Shown here in pieces: positions 22,026 through 33,659 of a stretch of 64,000 nucleotides of DNA. The first letter of the stretch is position 1, and every line of letters begins with the position of its first letter. Position numbers and translations under genes: made by a program. The stretch lies in contig NC_134096.1 in assembly GCF_000715075.1 (NCBI RefSeq), forward strand, positions 119,472,698-119,536,697, written 5' to 3'. The DNA comes from Nicotiana tabacum. Lineage: Eukaryota > Streptophyta > Magnoliopsida > Solanales > Solanaceae. Below the pieces are notes generated by a model. It had not been told where the DNA came from. It worked only from the letters and a program-made list of their open reading frames with translations, and ran no database searches.

Positions 22026-23320
22026 TTAGCAATAGTACCATTTTAGATGTGATACATTCTAGCTGCTTGATAGCTGTTTGCCGTTTATAACGCCGATCCT
22101 GTACGACCCCTTTCCGATGTCCTCGAGTACCTGATATGGTCCTTCCCAATTCGGTCCTAGCTTCCCTTCATTTGGATTTCGGGTATTGATGGTAATTTTT
22201 CTCAACACTAAGTCCCCAGGCTTAAAATGGCGGAGCTTGGTTCTTCGATTATAATATCTTTCGATTCGCTGCTTTTGGGCGGCCAATTGGATGAGAGCAG
22301 CTTCTCGTCTTTCGTTCGATAGTTCGAGGCTTGTATTCATAGCCTCGTTATTTGATTCTTCCATCGCGAATCGAAATCTGGCACTGGGTTCACCAACTTC
22401 GACTAGTATCAATGCTTCAGATCCATATACTAAGGAGAACGGGGTTGCCCCCGTACTAGATTTTGACGTTGTCCGATATGCCCAAAGGACTTCGGGCAGG
22501 ATTTCTCTCCATCTAACTTTAGCATCGTTCAAGCTATTCTTTAAGTTTTGAATGACAGTTTTGTTTGTTGATTCGGCCTGCCCATTCCCAGTGGGGTGGT
22601 ATGGCGTTGACAGTATCCTTCTTATCTTGTAGTCTTCGAGGAATCTTGTTACTTTGCCGCTAACGAATTGTTTTCCATTATCACATACTATTTCGGCGGG
22701 TATCCCGAACCGGCATATGATATGATCCCAAATAAAGTCTATAACTTCTTTCTCTCTTATTTTCTCGAATGCCTGCGCTTCAACCCATTTAGAAAAATAG
22801 TCAGTCATAAACAAAATGAATTTGGCTTTACCTGGGGTCGATGGCAGAGGGCCGACGATATCCATTCCCTATTTCATGAATGGCCACGGGGATAGGACTG
22901 AGTGGAGTTGCTCTCTGGGCTAGTGGATCATCGGTGCGAACCTTTGACATTTGTCACATTTACGAACAAATTCCTTCGTATCTTTCCCCATATCGATCCA
23001 ATAATACCCTGCTCTGATTATTTTTCGGACTAATGTATCAGCTCCAGAGTGATTCCCGCAAGTACCCTCATGCACTTCCCGTAGGACATAATCGACATCC
23101 CCCGGACCCAAGCATACCGCTAACGGTCCATCGAACGTTCTTCAGTACAACGCTCCGTCCGAAGCCAGCGTGAATCGAGTAGCTTTGGTCCGTAGGGTTC
23201 TGGAATCTTTAGGGTCCGATGGGAGTTTTTCGCTTTTCTAGTATTCAATATACTTGTTTCTCTAATCCAAGGTTAAGCTTGTAGAATTTATTTTGGCGTG
23301 ACCTTCTTCGATTACTGATC
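22026..23320 (-). pseudogene. TatD unit a integrase and pol C-terminus
   Basis: Minus strand. Zinc-binding HHCC part (REVHEGTCGNHSGAD to RKCDKCQRFAP), then core MDIVGPLPS, TDYFSKWVEAQAF, VCDNGKQF and NGQAESTNK, giving the D, D, E residues, then the GPYQVLEDIGKGSYRI tail ending at TAA 22026. The frame is broken by stops near 22059, 22866, 22917 and 23140. Several fit Trp (TGG) to TAG or Gln (CAG) to TAG changes. Confidence 0.85.
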
Positions 23321-23360
23321 TCGAAAGTTGAACAACATTCCCCGAGCCCGTATCATCTAC

Positions 23361-25294
23361 CTAGACCGACGACCCCAAATTCGCAAGTGCATCGGCCTCA
23401 TTATTCTGTTCCCGTGGTACATGCCGTAAAGTCCATTGTTTGAAATGGCTCATAGTGATAAGCAGTTTATCTAAATACCTTTGTATCCTACCTTCTCGAA
23501 CTTCGAAGGTTTTTTTTACTTGACTCACCACCAACAAGGAGTCACAGTTGGCTTCAATGACTTCTACTCCCAAGTTTCTAGCTAGCTCGAGACCTGCAAT
23601 TATGGATTTATACTCGGCCTCGTTGTTAGTCAACCTAATTGTTTTAATAGATTGCCTAATAGTGCTACCCGTGGGTGGTTTCAAAACTATGCCCAGCCCG
23701 GACCCTTTTATTTTCGAAGCCCCGTCCGTAAAAAGGATCCATACCCCTGATGATGTACCTAATTTCAACAGTTCCTTTTCGACTTCGGGTACGAGGCCTG
23801 GTGTGAAATCTACCACGAAGTCTGCTACAATTTGAGACTTGATGGCCGTGCGGGGTTGATATTTGATATCGTACCCACTGAGTTCGACGACCCATTTGGC
23901 CAGTCGGCCTGATAACTCGGGTTTGTGCAAAATATTACGAAGCGGGTAAGTGGACAATACACATATGGGATGACATTGAAAGTACGACCTTAACTTTATT
24001 GAGGCGCTTATCAGTGCAAGTGCCAATTTTTCTAGGAGAGGATATCTAGTTTCTGCCTCTCCTAAGGTTCGACTCGTATAATACACAGGGAATTGCGTAC
24101 CTTTCTCTTCTCGAACTAGGACACCGCTTACGGCTTCCGATACTGCCAAGTACAAACAAAGTTTCTCGTCTATTTTTGGAGTATGAAGCAGTGGTGCGCT
24201 TGATAGATATCGCTTTAGTTCTTCTAATGCTTGTTGGCACTCCGGGGTCCAAGAAAAATCGTTCTTCTTTTTGAGTAGAGAGAAAAATTTATGACTTCGA
24301 TCAGATGATCTTGAGATGAACCGGCTTAAGGCGGCAATCCGACCCGTTAGCCTTTGTACGGCCTTCACGCTGTCCACAACGACGATGTCTTCGATGGCCT
24401 TGATTTTATCGGGGTTAATCTCTATTCCCCGATGTTACACCATGAAGTCGAGGAACTTGCCCGAACCGACCCCGAAAGCACAGTTCTCGGGGTTGAGCTT
24501 CATGTTGTATTTCCTTAAAATCTCGAACTTTTCCTGTAAATGAATTAAATGGACCTCTGCGCGCAGGGGCTTAACTAACATGTCATTAATATAAACTTTC
24601 ATTGATTTTCCTATTTGTTCTTCGAATATTTTATTTACTAGGCGTTGGTAAGTAGCCCCTGCGTTTTTTAGCCCGAATGGCATCACATTATAACAATACG
24701 TTCCATATTTGGTGACAAATGAAGTCTTTTTCTGGTCCTCCGGGTTCATCTGGATTTGATTATACCCGGAATAGGCATCGAGAAAAGTGAGGATCTCGTG
24801 GCCGGCTGTGGCATCGATCATGCGATCGATATTAGGCAGCGAAAAGGAATCTTTGGGGCATGCTTTGTTCAAATCCTTATAGTACACGCACATTCTAAGT
24901 TTGTCCCCTTTTTAGGGACTACAACTATGTTGGCTAACCATTCGGGATATTTCACCTCCCGAATAGACCCTACTTTGAGAAGCTTGGTTACCTCGTCCTT
25001 TGTGAATGCGTGCTTTCTATCGGACTGAGGTCTTCTCTTTTGCTTCACCGGTCTGAACTTGGGGTCCAAACTTAGCTGATGTGTCGTTATGTCTGGCGGG
25101 ATCCCTGTTATATCTAAATAGGACCAGGCAAAACAATCGATGTTATCGATAAGAAATTGAACGAGTTTCTTCCTGAGTTCAGGGCTCAACCCAGTTCCCA
25201 AGTATACCTTTCGCTCGGGACGGCGCTCGATTAATATGACTTGCTCTAGCTCCTCGATCGTCGATTTTGTGGCGTCGGAGTCATCGGGAATCAC
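23361..25294 (-). pseudogene. TatD unit a reverse transcriptase and dual RNase H
   Basis: Minus strand, from about 25294 to 23361. RT blocks: RPVKQKRRPQSDRKHAFTKDEV, CVYYKDLNKACPKDSF, FLDAYSGYNQIQMNPED, MPFGLKNAGATYQ. The catalytic box reads YINDM: the first catalytic Asp is Asn (codon 24585-24587), which should abolish polymerase activity. Two RNase H domains follow: a degraded retroviral type (LYLAVSEAVSGVLV to LSGYDIKYQPRTAIKSQIVADF) and a second archaeal-type one (WILFTDGASK, TNNEAEYKSIIAGLELA, ANCDSLLVVSQV, EQNNEADALANLGSS). The second domain is the mark of the Tat lineage. Stops separate the pieces. Confidence 0.85.
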
Positions 25295-25375
25295 GAAAGA
25301 TCAAGGGACCCTTTGATCACCATCCTCTTCAATTTTCTGGTTGTCTGGCTGGGTTGAAGCCGATGTCTGTGATTG

Positions 25376-25910
25376 CTATTTGGTGTCTCGTTCTCCTTCC
25401 GGGCCCGATCTTTTTATTGGTGAAAGTGAGGACACTGGTTTAGCTTCGTCGACGGCGAATATTTCTTTCACGGCTGGTTGTTCTCCGTACATCATTTTGA
25501 CACCTCCCGACATCGGGAATTTGAGGGCCTGGTGTAGGGTCGAAGGCATAGCTCTCATGTTGTGGATCCATGGCCTTCCGAAAAGGGCGTTATATATCAT
25601 ATCGCCTTCGATCACGTGAAACTTTGTTTCCTGGATGGTTACGGCCACGTTTATTGGTAGGACTATCTCACCTTTGGTGGCTTCGCATGCCATATTGAAC
25701 TCGTTTAGGACCATAGTTGCGGGGTACGATCTGATCCTGTCGGCCGAGCTTCTCTACTACCTTCAATCGGATGATGTTGGCCGAGCTACCTGGATCGATT
25801 AACACACACTTAGTTTTAGTTTTATTCACGAGTACGGATATTACCAGTGCCTCGTTGTAAGGTTGGATGACCCCCTCTGTATCTTCATCATCAAAGGACA
25901 GAGTCCCCAT
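25376..25910 (-). pseudogene. TatD unit a aspartic protease region
   Basis: Minus strand. Reads VLIDPGSSANIIRLKVVEKLG, the protease active site in the Tat-type DPGSS form, then VLNEFNMACEATKGEI, FHVIEGDMIYNALFGRPWIHNM and a linker to RT. A frameshift near 25690 splits it. It would cut the polyprotein. Confidence 0.8.
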
Positions 25911-27653
25911 GGGTGCAATCTTGAGTCCGAGATCGTTTTTCCCTCACCATCGATGTTTTAGTGCGTTTAAGCATTGGTCCACGAGGGGTATCGATGCCGC
26001 CGATGATCATGTGGATGATGTGTTGTGGTTCTTCTTGCTCGTTTTGCTTTCTGAAATCCCTACTTCTAAAATGGCTCTTTGCCCTATCACTCAGAAACTC
26101 CCAAAGGTGCCTTTTGTTAAATAAGCGAGCTATTTCCTCTCTTAGTTGCTTGTAATTTTCCATTCTATGGCCATGGGTACTATGATATTCACACGTTTGA
26201 TTGGGATTTCTTCGGGCAGGATCGGTCTGCATTGGTCGAGGCCATTTAGTGTCTTTGATGCGTCCGATGGCCGACACGAGAGCGGATGCACCAATGCTGA
26301 AGTTATATTCTGATAATCGAGGTGCTTCTATAGGATCGGCATATTTATCGAAGTCGCTCTTACTCATAAGCCCCTGAGAATTTTGTCCTCGATCAATCCT
26401 TTGATTGTTACGAACTGCGTTGTGTGCTGAACCGTTATTCACCCGATCTGCGATGTATGGTCGATATCAGTCTCTGTTCGACCTTTGTTCTCTGTCGATC
26501 TGCTTTTGATTAATAACTGTCCTGTTCTGATGAACGGGTCCGTACAAGGCTCCCGACTGATCATCCTCTACCCTAATTTGCGATTGATATCGGTTGTGCA
26601 CATATGCCCAAGTTACCGCTAGATACTCGATCAAATTTTGTTTCAGCTGATGTGATGTTGTCGAACTTAACTCGTTCAACCCTTGGGTGAAGGCTTGTAT
26701 GGCCCAGTCCTCTGTGACCAGGGGTGATTCCATGCGTTCCATTTGAAATCGGGATACGAATTCCCTCAGCATTTCACCCTGCCTTTGCTTTACTTTGAAG
26801 AGGTCTGATTTCCTCGTTGCAACCTTTATGGAACCAGCATGTGCCTTTACGAATGAATCTGCTAACATGGCAAAAGAATCGATGGAATTCGGCGGTAAAT
26901 TGTGGTACCAGATCATAGCTCCTTTCGAGAGGGTCTCCCCAAACTTTTTCAACAGCACAGATTCGATCTCATCGTCTTCCAAATCGTTACCTTTTATGGC
27001 ACATGTGTAAGAGGTGACATATTCGTTAGGATCGGTCATACCGTTATATTTGGGAATTTCGGGCATACAGAATTTTTTGGGGATTGGCTTCGGTGCCGCA
27101 CTCGACGGAAAAGGCTTTTGTATGAACTTTTTCGAATCAAGCCTTTTTATCATTGGTGGAGCCCCCAGGATTTGGTCGACCTTGGCATTTTACATTTTCA
27201 CCCTCTTGTCGTTGGCTTCGACTCATTTTGTGAGTTTCTCGAGCAATTTAGTAATTCCGGGAGTAGTCCCCGATTCTTGCTCGTTAGATTTCACTATGGC
27301 AGGCTCTGTTCTGGGGGTGAGACTTCTCAAAGTGGATTGGAGACCGGCCTGCTTTGTGCGCGAGTTTGGCTCTATAGCTGAGCTATCACTACTTGTTGGG
27401 CTTGCAGCATCTCGAAGATCATACGTAAGCTGGCCCAGATTTCCCCTGGGTTTTGGGTGTCTCGGTCTACGGATCGAGTACCACCCTGAATGCTTCTTTC
27501 CGGTTCGGAACGCTGGTTTGCCTCCAAAGCTATTTGTGAATTGACATCCAGTGGTATTTCGGCTCGAATTTTGGGTACTTCGATTCGAGCCTCGAGTGCC
27601 AAGTTGTTAGTTTCATCTTGAAGGCCGGCTTCGTAATCGATCGGTGAAGCCAT
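25891..27653 (-). pseudogene. TatD unit a gag
   Basis: Minus strand, in pieces 27653-27372, 27153-26467 and 26442-25891. Starts MASPIDYEAGLQDETNN, 110-130 bp past the primer site. The capsid part reads PKYNGMTDPNEYVTSYTCAIKGND, AMIWYHNLPPNSIDSFAMLADSFVKAHAG and EMLREFVSRFQMER. A CxxH..GH..C-type knuckle (CEYHSTHGHRMENY) has lost its last Cys to Tyr. Stops and frameshifts make it non-functional. Confidence 0.85.
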
Positions 27654-27767
27654 TCGATCGATGGTTATTCGTAGCTGACCCTAAATTCAAGATGTTTTCG
27701 AAAATAAGTGCAAAGCACAATGGCGTGTTTTTTCAGATTTGTATCAAATGACCACTGTTATCCTCGG

Positions 27768-27784
27768 CCCCACGGTGGGCGCCA
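27768..27784 (-). other. TatD unit a primer-binding site
   Basis: Minus-strand TGGCGCCCACCGTGGGG, three bases inside the LTR end. TatP has the same site with one change (TGGTGCCCACCGTGGGG). The tRNA primer is not identified here. Confidence 0.75.
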
Positions 27785-27787
27785 AAC

Positions 27788-28519
27788 TGTTTACCCGAAA
27801 AATGAATAGAGTTAAATTTATACGCAGTTCCGAGGATATGTGGCGTAACTTGATACAAAATGCAAGGATAAATAAAATGTAAATGTAGATTGGAGAGAAT
27901 GCAATCTAGATAAGGTTATCAAGAACGGTGAACCTTAGAATTCGACCAATAGAATCAATCTAAGAAACTGGAAGAGCAATTCTTTACTGTAGAAGAATAT
28001 AATACTTTTGTTACAATGTAAGTCTCAGAAGAACTTGTGCTACAGAAATGATAACAATGCCCTTTTATAGTGGAGGGATTCGGCTCCAAGCATAACAAAA
28101 TAAACATTCAGTGGGAGACCCATGATAAGTCAGCTTTTCCTTAATTTCTGCCAAGATTCCCTCTAGTGGGATTGCAACGGCTTTTGTATGCGAGCTTGAT
28201 CTCGCTTAGAATCCTCGATTTTGATTCAAGCTTGATTTCGGCTCGAACTTGTGATCCTAGTTCGAACCCGATCCTGATTCGAGCCCTCGAATTGATTCCA
28301 GGTCAGTGTTGGTTGGTCTTTGGATTATCAGCACGATAAGTCTACCCTGCGTCATAGTTCGATTCTTGTTCGAGTTTGATTATGATATCGATCTCGGCAC
28401 GGACCGGCCTCCCCGGGTTCGAGGTTAGTTCGTCCCCCCCTTCGGGATCTTACTTCAATACATCACCCTTTGAACCATACCGGACATGCCAAGGCTGAAA
28501 TCTATTTTGACCGTATACA
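27788..28519 (-). repeat. TatD middle LTR shared by units a and b
   Basis: 732 bp with intact TGTTTACCCG and CCGTATACA ends. To its left is the primer site of unit a; to its right the polypurine tract (minus-strand GAGAAACGAGGGGACTATC) and antisense-gene promoter of unit b. It therefore acts as the 5' LTR of one unit and the 3' LTR of the other. Confidence 0.9.
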
Positions 28520-28904
28520 GATAGTCCCCTCGTTTCTCAGAAAGAATATGGAGAGAAACGATATGATTTTCAATAGCTCGATCGGATTATATCTTGTCAT
28601 TTTCATCGGGTTTGACCATGATGCATCTGGTAGCTGTCCCGTCGGTTTAGTCTTTCAAGGCATTTAATGCATGTCAGGCGGTGGTCGGCCACTGCTGATA
28701 CTGAACCGCCATCGTTTGAACCTATAAATAATCCTTACTTTTATCTTTTACCATTTTTACATCTTCTATCTTCCAAAATTTCCCAAGTTCTTCTTCGTAC
28801 TCTCCAACTTACCAGTAAAGCTGTGATTTCTTTCCGAAAAAACCCTTCTTCAATTCTACCAAATCTCTGTCACTTTCTTCTATTCCTTACTTTTGAATTC
28901 AAAA

Positions 28905-29027
28905 ATGGCGAAAACATTGCAAACCATTCCTCAGAAAGAGAAGTCTTCATCTTCACAGTGTGTCGCCGATGAGGCACCGACAGAACCACGGCCTGAGGAG
29001 TGTGTTCCCGGGGCGTGCGTCCTTACT
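28905..29027 (+). pseudogene. TatD unit b antisense gene, truncated start
   Basis: Reads MAKTLQTIPQKEKSSSSQ to ECVPGACVLT and then joins, with a few filler bases at 29027-29034, to integrase sequence on the other strand. Its TATAAATA is at 28723-28730. Only about 41 codons remain. Confidence 0.8.
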
Positions 29028-29029
29028 GA

Positions 29030-30891
29030 CTAATGATACCCTGCTCTAATTATTTTTCGGACTAATGTATCGGCTCCAGAGTGATTCCCGCAAGTACCAT
29101 CATGAACTTCCCGTAGGATGTGATCGACATCCCCCGGACCCAAGCATACCGCTAATGGTCCATCAAACGTTCTTCGGTACAGCATTCCGTCCAAAGCCAA
29201 CGTGAATCGAGCAGCTTTGGTCCGTAGGGTTCTGGAATCTTTAGGGTCCGATGGGAGTTTTTTGCTTTTCAAGTATTCAATATACATGTTTCACTAATCC
29301 CAGGTTAAGCTTGTAGAATTTATTTCGGCGTGACCTTCTTCGATTACCGATCTCGAAAGTTGAACAACATTCCCCGAGCCCGTATCATCTACCTAGACCG
29401 ACGACCCCAAATTCGCAAGCTCATCGGCCTCATTATTCTGTTCCCGTGGTACATGCCGTAAAGTCCATTGTTTGAAATGGCGCAAAGTGATAAGCAGTTT
29501 ATCTAAATACCTTTGCATCCTACCTTTTCGAACTTCGAAGGGTTTTTTTACTTGACTCACCACCAGCAAGGAGTCGCAGTTGGCTTCAATGACTTCTGCT
29601 CCCAAGTTTCTAGCTAGCTCGAGACCTGCAATTATGGCTTTATACTCGGCCTCGTTGTTAGTCAACCTGATAGTTTTAATAGATTGCCTAATAGTGCTAC
29701 CCGTGGGTGGTTTCAAAACTATGCCCAGCCCGGACCCTTTTACGTTCGAAGCCTCGTCCGTAAAAAGGACCCATACCCCTGATGATGTACCTGATTTCAA
29801 CAGTTCCTTTTCGACTTCGGGTACGAGGCCTGGTGTGAAATCTGCCACGAAGTCTGCTACAATTTGAGACTTGATGGTCGTGCGGGGTTGATATTTGATA
29901 TCGTACCCACTGAGTTCGACGGCCCATTTGGCCAGTCGGCCTGATAACTCGGGTTTGTGCAAAATATTACGAAGCGGGTAAGTGGACAATACACATATGG
30001 GATGACATTGAAAGTACGGCCTTAACTTTCTTGAGGCGCTTATCAGTGCAAGTGTCAATTTTTCTAGGAGCGGATATCTAGTTTCCGCCTCTCCTAAGGT
30101 TCGACTCGTATAATAAACGGGGAATTGCGTACCTTGCTCTTCTGAACTAGGACACCGCTTACGGCTTTCGATACTGCCAAGTACAAACAAAGTTTCTCGT
30201 CTGTTTTTGGAGTATGAAGCAGTGGTGCGCTTGATAGATATCGCTTTAGTTCTTCTAATGCTTGTTGGCACTCCGGGGTCCAAGAAAAATCATTCTTCTT
30301 TTTGAGTAGAGAGAAAAATTTATGACTTCGATCAGATGATCTTGAGATGAACCGGCTTAAGGCGGCAATCCGACCCGTTAGCCTTTGTACGGCCTTCACG
30401 CTGTCCACAACGACGATGTCTTCGATGGCCTTGATTTTATCGGGGTTAATCTCTATTCCCCGATGTTACACCATGAAGTCGAGGAACTTTCCCGAACCGA
30501 CCCCGAAAGCATATTTCTCGGGGTTGAGCTTCATGTTGTATTTCCTTAAAATCTCGAACGTTTCCTGCAAATGAATTAAATGGACCTCTGCGCGCAGGGG
30601 CTTAACTAATATGTCATTAATATAAACTTCCATTGATTTTCCTATTTGTTCTTCGAACATTTTTTTTACTAGGCGTTGGTAAGTAGCCCCTACGTTTTTT
30701 AGCCCGAAGGGCATCACATTATAACAATACGTTCCATATTTGGTGACAAATGAAGTCTTTTCCTGGTCCTCCGGGTTCATCTCGATTTGATTATACCCGG
30801 AATAGGCATCGAGAAAAGTGAGGATCTCGTGGCCGGCCGTGGCATCGATCATGCAATCAATATTGGGCATCAGAAAGAATCTTTGGGGCAT
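29030..30891 (-). pseudogene. TatD unit b integrase start, dual RNase H, reverse transcriptase
   Basis: Minus strand, the same order as unit a and very similar. A piece of the integrase N-terminus (REVHDGTCGNHSGAD) is truncated at the 29030 junction. Then come archaeal-type RNase H (WVLFTDEASN, with the DGAS Gly changed to Glu), first RNase H and RT to 30891. The RT box is YINDI with the same Asp-to-Asn change as unit a (codon 30616-30618). A frameshift at about 30130 splits the RNase H. Confidence 0.85.
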
Positions 30892-30898
30892 GCTTTGT

Positions 30899-32660
30899 TC
30901 AAATCCTTATAGTCCACGCACATTCTAAGTTTGTCCCCTTTTTAGGGACTACAACTACGTTGGCTAACCATTCGGGATATTTCACCTCCCGAATGGAACC
31001 TACTTTGAGAAGCTTGGTTACCTCGTCCTTTATGAATGCGTGCTTTCTATCGGACTGGGGTCTTCTCTTTTGCTTCACTGGTCTGAACCTGGGATCCAAA
31101 CTTAGCTGATGCGTCGTTATGTCCGGCGGGATCCCTGTTATATCTAAATAGGACCAGGCAAAACAATCGATGTTATCGATAAGAAATTGAAGGAGTTTCT
31201 TCCTGAGTTCAGGGCTCAACCCAGTTCCCAAGTATACCTTTCGCTCGGGCCAGCGCTCGATTAATATGACTTGCTCTAGCTCCTCGATCGTCAATTTTGT
31301 GGCGTCGGAGTCATCGGGAATCACGAAAGATCTAGGGACCCTTTGATCACCATCCTCTTAGATTTTCTGGTTGTCTGGCTGGGTTGAAGCCGATGTCTGT
31401 GATTGCTATTTGGTGTCCCGTTCTCCTTCCGGGCCCGTTCCTTTTATCGGTGAAAGTGAGGACACTGGTTTAGCTTCGTCGATGGCGAACATTTCTTTCG
31501 CGGCTAGTTGTTCTCCGTACACCGTTTTGACACCTCCCGACGTCGGGAATTTGAGGTCCTGGTGTAGGGTCGAAGGCATAGCTCTCATGTTGTGGATCCA
31601 TGGCCTTCCGAAAAGGGCGTTATATCTCATATCGCCTTCGATCACGCGAAACTTTGTTTCCTGGATGGTTCCGGCCACGTTTATTGGTAGGACTATCTCA
31701 CCTTTGGTGGTTTCGCATGCCATATTGAACTCGTTTAGGACCATAGTTGCGGGGTACGATCTGATCCTGTCGGCCGAGCAGCTCCACTATCTTCAATCGG
31801 ATGATGTTGGCCGAGCTACCTGGATCGATTATCACACGCTTAGTTTTAGTTTTATTTACGAGTACGGATATTACCAGTGCGTCGTTGTGAGGTTGGATGA
31901 CCTCCTCTGTATCTTCATCATCAAAGGACAGAGTCCCCATGGGTGCGTAATCTTGAGTCCGAGATCGCTTTTCCCTCACCATCGATGTTTTAGTGCGTTT
32001 AAGCATTGGTCCACGAGGGGTATCGATGCTGCCGATGATCATGTGGATGACGTGTTGCGGTTCTTCTTGCTCGTTTTGCTTGCTCAAATCCCTACTTCTA
32101 AAATGGCTCTTTGCCCTATCACTCAGAAACTCCCGAAGGTGCCCTTTGTTAAATAAGCGAGCTATTTCCTCTCTTAGTTGCTTGCAATCTTCCATTCTGT
32201 GGCCATGGGTACCATGATATTCGCACGGTTGATTGGGATTTCTTTGGGCAGGATCGGTCTGCATTGGTCGAGGCCATTTAGTGTCTTTGATGCGTCCGAT
32301 GGCCGACACGAGAGAGGATGCACCAATGCTGAAGTTATATTCTGATAATCGAGGTGCTTCTATAGGATCGGCATATTTATCGAAGCCGCTCTTACTCATA
32401 AGCCCCTGAGAATTTTATCATAGATCAATCCTTCGATTGTTTCGAACTGCGTTGCGTGCTGAACCGTTGTTCACCCGATCTGCGACGTATGGTCGATATC
32501 GGTCTATGTTCGACCTTTGTTCTCTGTCGATATGCTTTTGATTAATAACTGCCCTGTTCTGATGAACGGGTCCGTACGGGGCTCCCGACTGATCATCCTC
32601 GACCCTAATTTTCGATTGATATCGGTTGTGCACATCTGCCCAAGTTACCGCTGGATACTC
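30899..32660 (-). pseudogene. TatD unit b RT N-terminus, protease and gag remainder
   Basis: Minus strand. 31324-30899 reads the RT N-terminal region (ITGIPPDITTHQLSLDPRFRPVKQ). 31744-31406 and part of 31698-32399 hold the protease (RVIIDPGSSANIIRLKIVELLG) and the gag end with an intact CEYHGTHGHRMEDC knuckle. 32633-32418 is gag. At 32660 the sequence jumps to the middle of an LTR, so the gag start, primer site and LTR 3' part are missing. Confidence 0.85.
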
Positions 32661-33160
32661 TAAGTCTCAGAAGAACTTGTGCTACAGAAATGATAACCAT
32701 GCCCTTTTATAGTGGAGGGATTCGGCTCCAAGCATAACAAAATAAACATTCAGTGGGAGACCCATGATAAGTCAGCTTTTCCATAATTTCTGCCAAGATT
32801 CCCTCTAGTGGGATTGCAACGGCTTTTGTCTGCGAGCTCGATCTCGCTTAGAATCCTCGATTTTGGTTCGAGCTTGATTTCGGCTCGAACTTGTGATCCC
32901 GGTTCGAACCCGATCCTGGTTCGAGCCCTCGAATTGATTCCAGGTCAGTGTTGGTTGGTCTTTGGATTATCAGCACGATAGGTCTACCCTGCGTCATGGT
33001 TCGATTCTTGTTCGAGTTTGATTATGATATCTATCTCGACACGGACCGGCCTCCCCGGGTTCGAGGTTAGTTCGTCCCCCCTTCGGGATCTTACTTCGAT
33101 ACATCACCCTTCGAACCATACCGGACATGTCAAGGCTGAAATCTATTTCGACCGTATACA
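32661..33160 (-). repeat. TatD right LTR, truncated
   Basis: 500 bp equal to the part of the 732 bp LTR from about its position 232 to the CCGTATACA end. The left border (32660/32661) is a deletion junction with gag. The right border is the element end next to the AAAGG duplication. Confidence 0.9.
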
Positions 33161-33563
33161 AAAGGAGATACTCAAGCTGCAGAGTTAATCAGTCAGGTAA
33201 CAGTGAACATACAAGGACCTAACATTTGGCATTACTCTTCTAGCTTACTTAGAAGAAAAGGAAAAATCTATATTGGGGCTAATGGTGGTGTCAGAACTCA
33301 GCTGATCTCAACATTTCATGACTCTCCTATATAGGTGGACACTCAGGACAACTAGGAACGCTTAAGAGGTTGCCACTGATGTTTTACTGGCCCAAGATGA
33401 AACAGATGGTCAATGACTTTGTTGCTAGCTGAGATGTTTGCCTTAGGAGCAAGGATGACAATATGGCATACCCTGGTCTCCTGCAGCCCCTCCCCGTTCC
33501 AAATCAAGCATGGAGCCATATTAGTATGGACTTCATAGAAGGTCTTCCTAAATCCCCATTATA
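33161..33563 (+). pseudogene. GypA integrase, N-terminal part
   Basis: Resumes the GypA pol interrupted at 17090: KGKIYIGANGGVRTQLISTFHDSP, then in shifted frames LKRLPLMFYWPKMKQMVNDFV, a cysteine pair region and [16 protein letters not shown] (first catalytic Asp). Several stops and frameshifts. It stops at about 33563; the rest of integrase and the 3' LTR are missing. Confidence 0.8.
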
Positions 33564-33576
33564 ACCAATTATAACA

Positions 33577-33636
33577 TGAGTGTCCACCTAGAGGAGAGTC
33601 ATAGAATGTTGAGATCAGCTGTGTTCTGAGACCACC
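33577..33636 (-). repeat. inverted copy of GypA integrase segment
   Basis: Reverse complement matches 33284-33344 (GGTGGT..TCAGAAC.CAGCTGATCTC.. to AGGTGGACACTCA) with about six differences. It is a fold-back pair with a spacer of about 230 bp, at the border between GypA and the lipase pseudogene. Confidence 0.75.
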
Positions 33637-33659
33637 ACGCAACAGTGATCTCAAGCATG

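Larger units (their letters stand above)
17091..33160 (-). mobile_element. TatD: tandem-dimer Tat-lineage Ty3/gypsy block
   Basis: Minus-strand element inserted in GypA integrase-proximal DNA, with GAAGG on the left and AAAGG on the right as a 5 bp target duplication with one change. Order on the plus strand: full LTR (17091-17821), complete internal region, full LTR (27788-28519), deleted internal region, partial LTR (32661-33160), all in one orientation. The middle LTR is shared. Unit b lacks the stretch equivalent to about 18330-23000 of unit a and that equivalent to about 26640-28018. Since one target duplication brackets everything, a single insertion later duplicated by unequal recombination is the simplest history. 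The dual RNase H and antisense gene place it in the Tat lineage. Confidence 0.85.

Noticed and set aside
27014..27544. 176-codon plus-strand open frame opposite TatD gag
   Set aside because: Shadow of gag on the other strand; no conserved counterpart opposite TatP gag, unlike the true antisense gene.
31371..32156. 261-codon plus-strand open frame opposite TatD unit b protease and gag
   Set aside because: Shadow frame; broken in unit a at the same place, and no independent motif.
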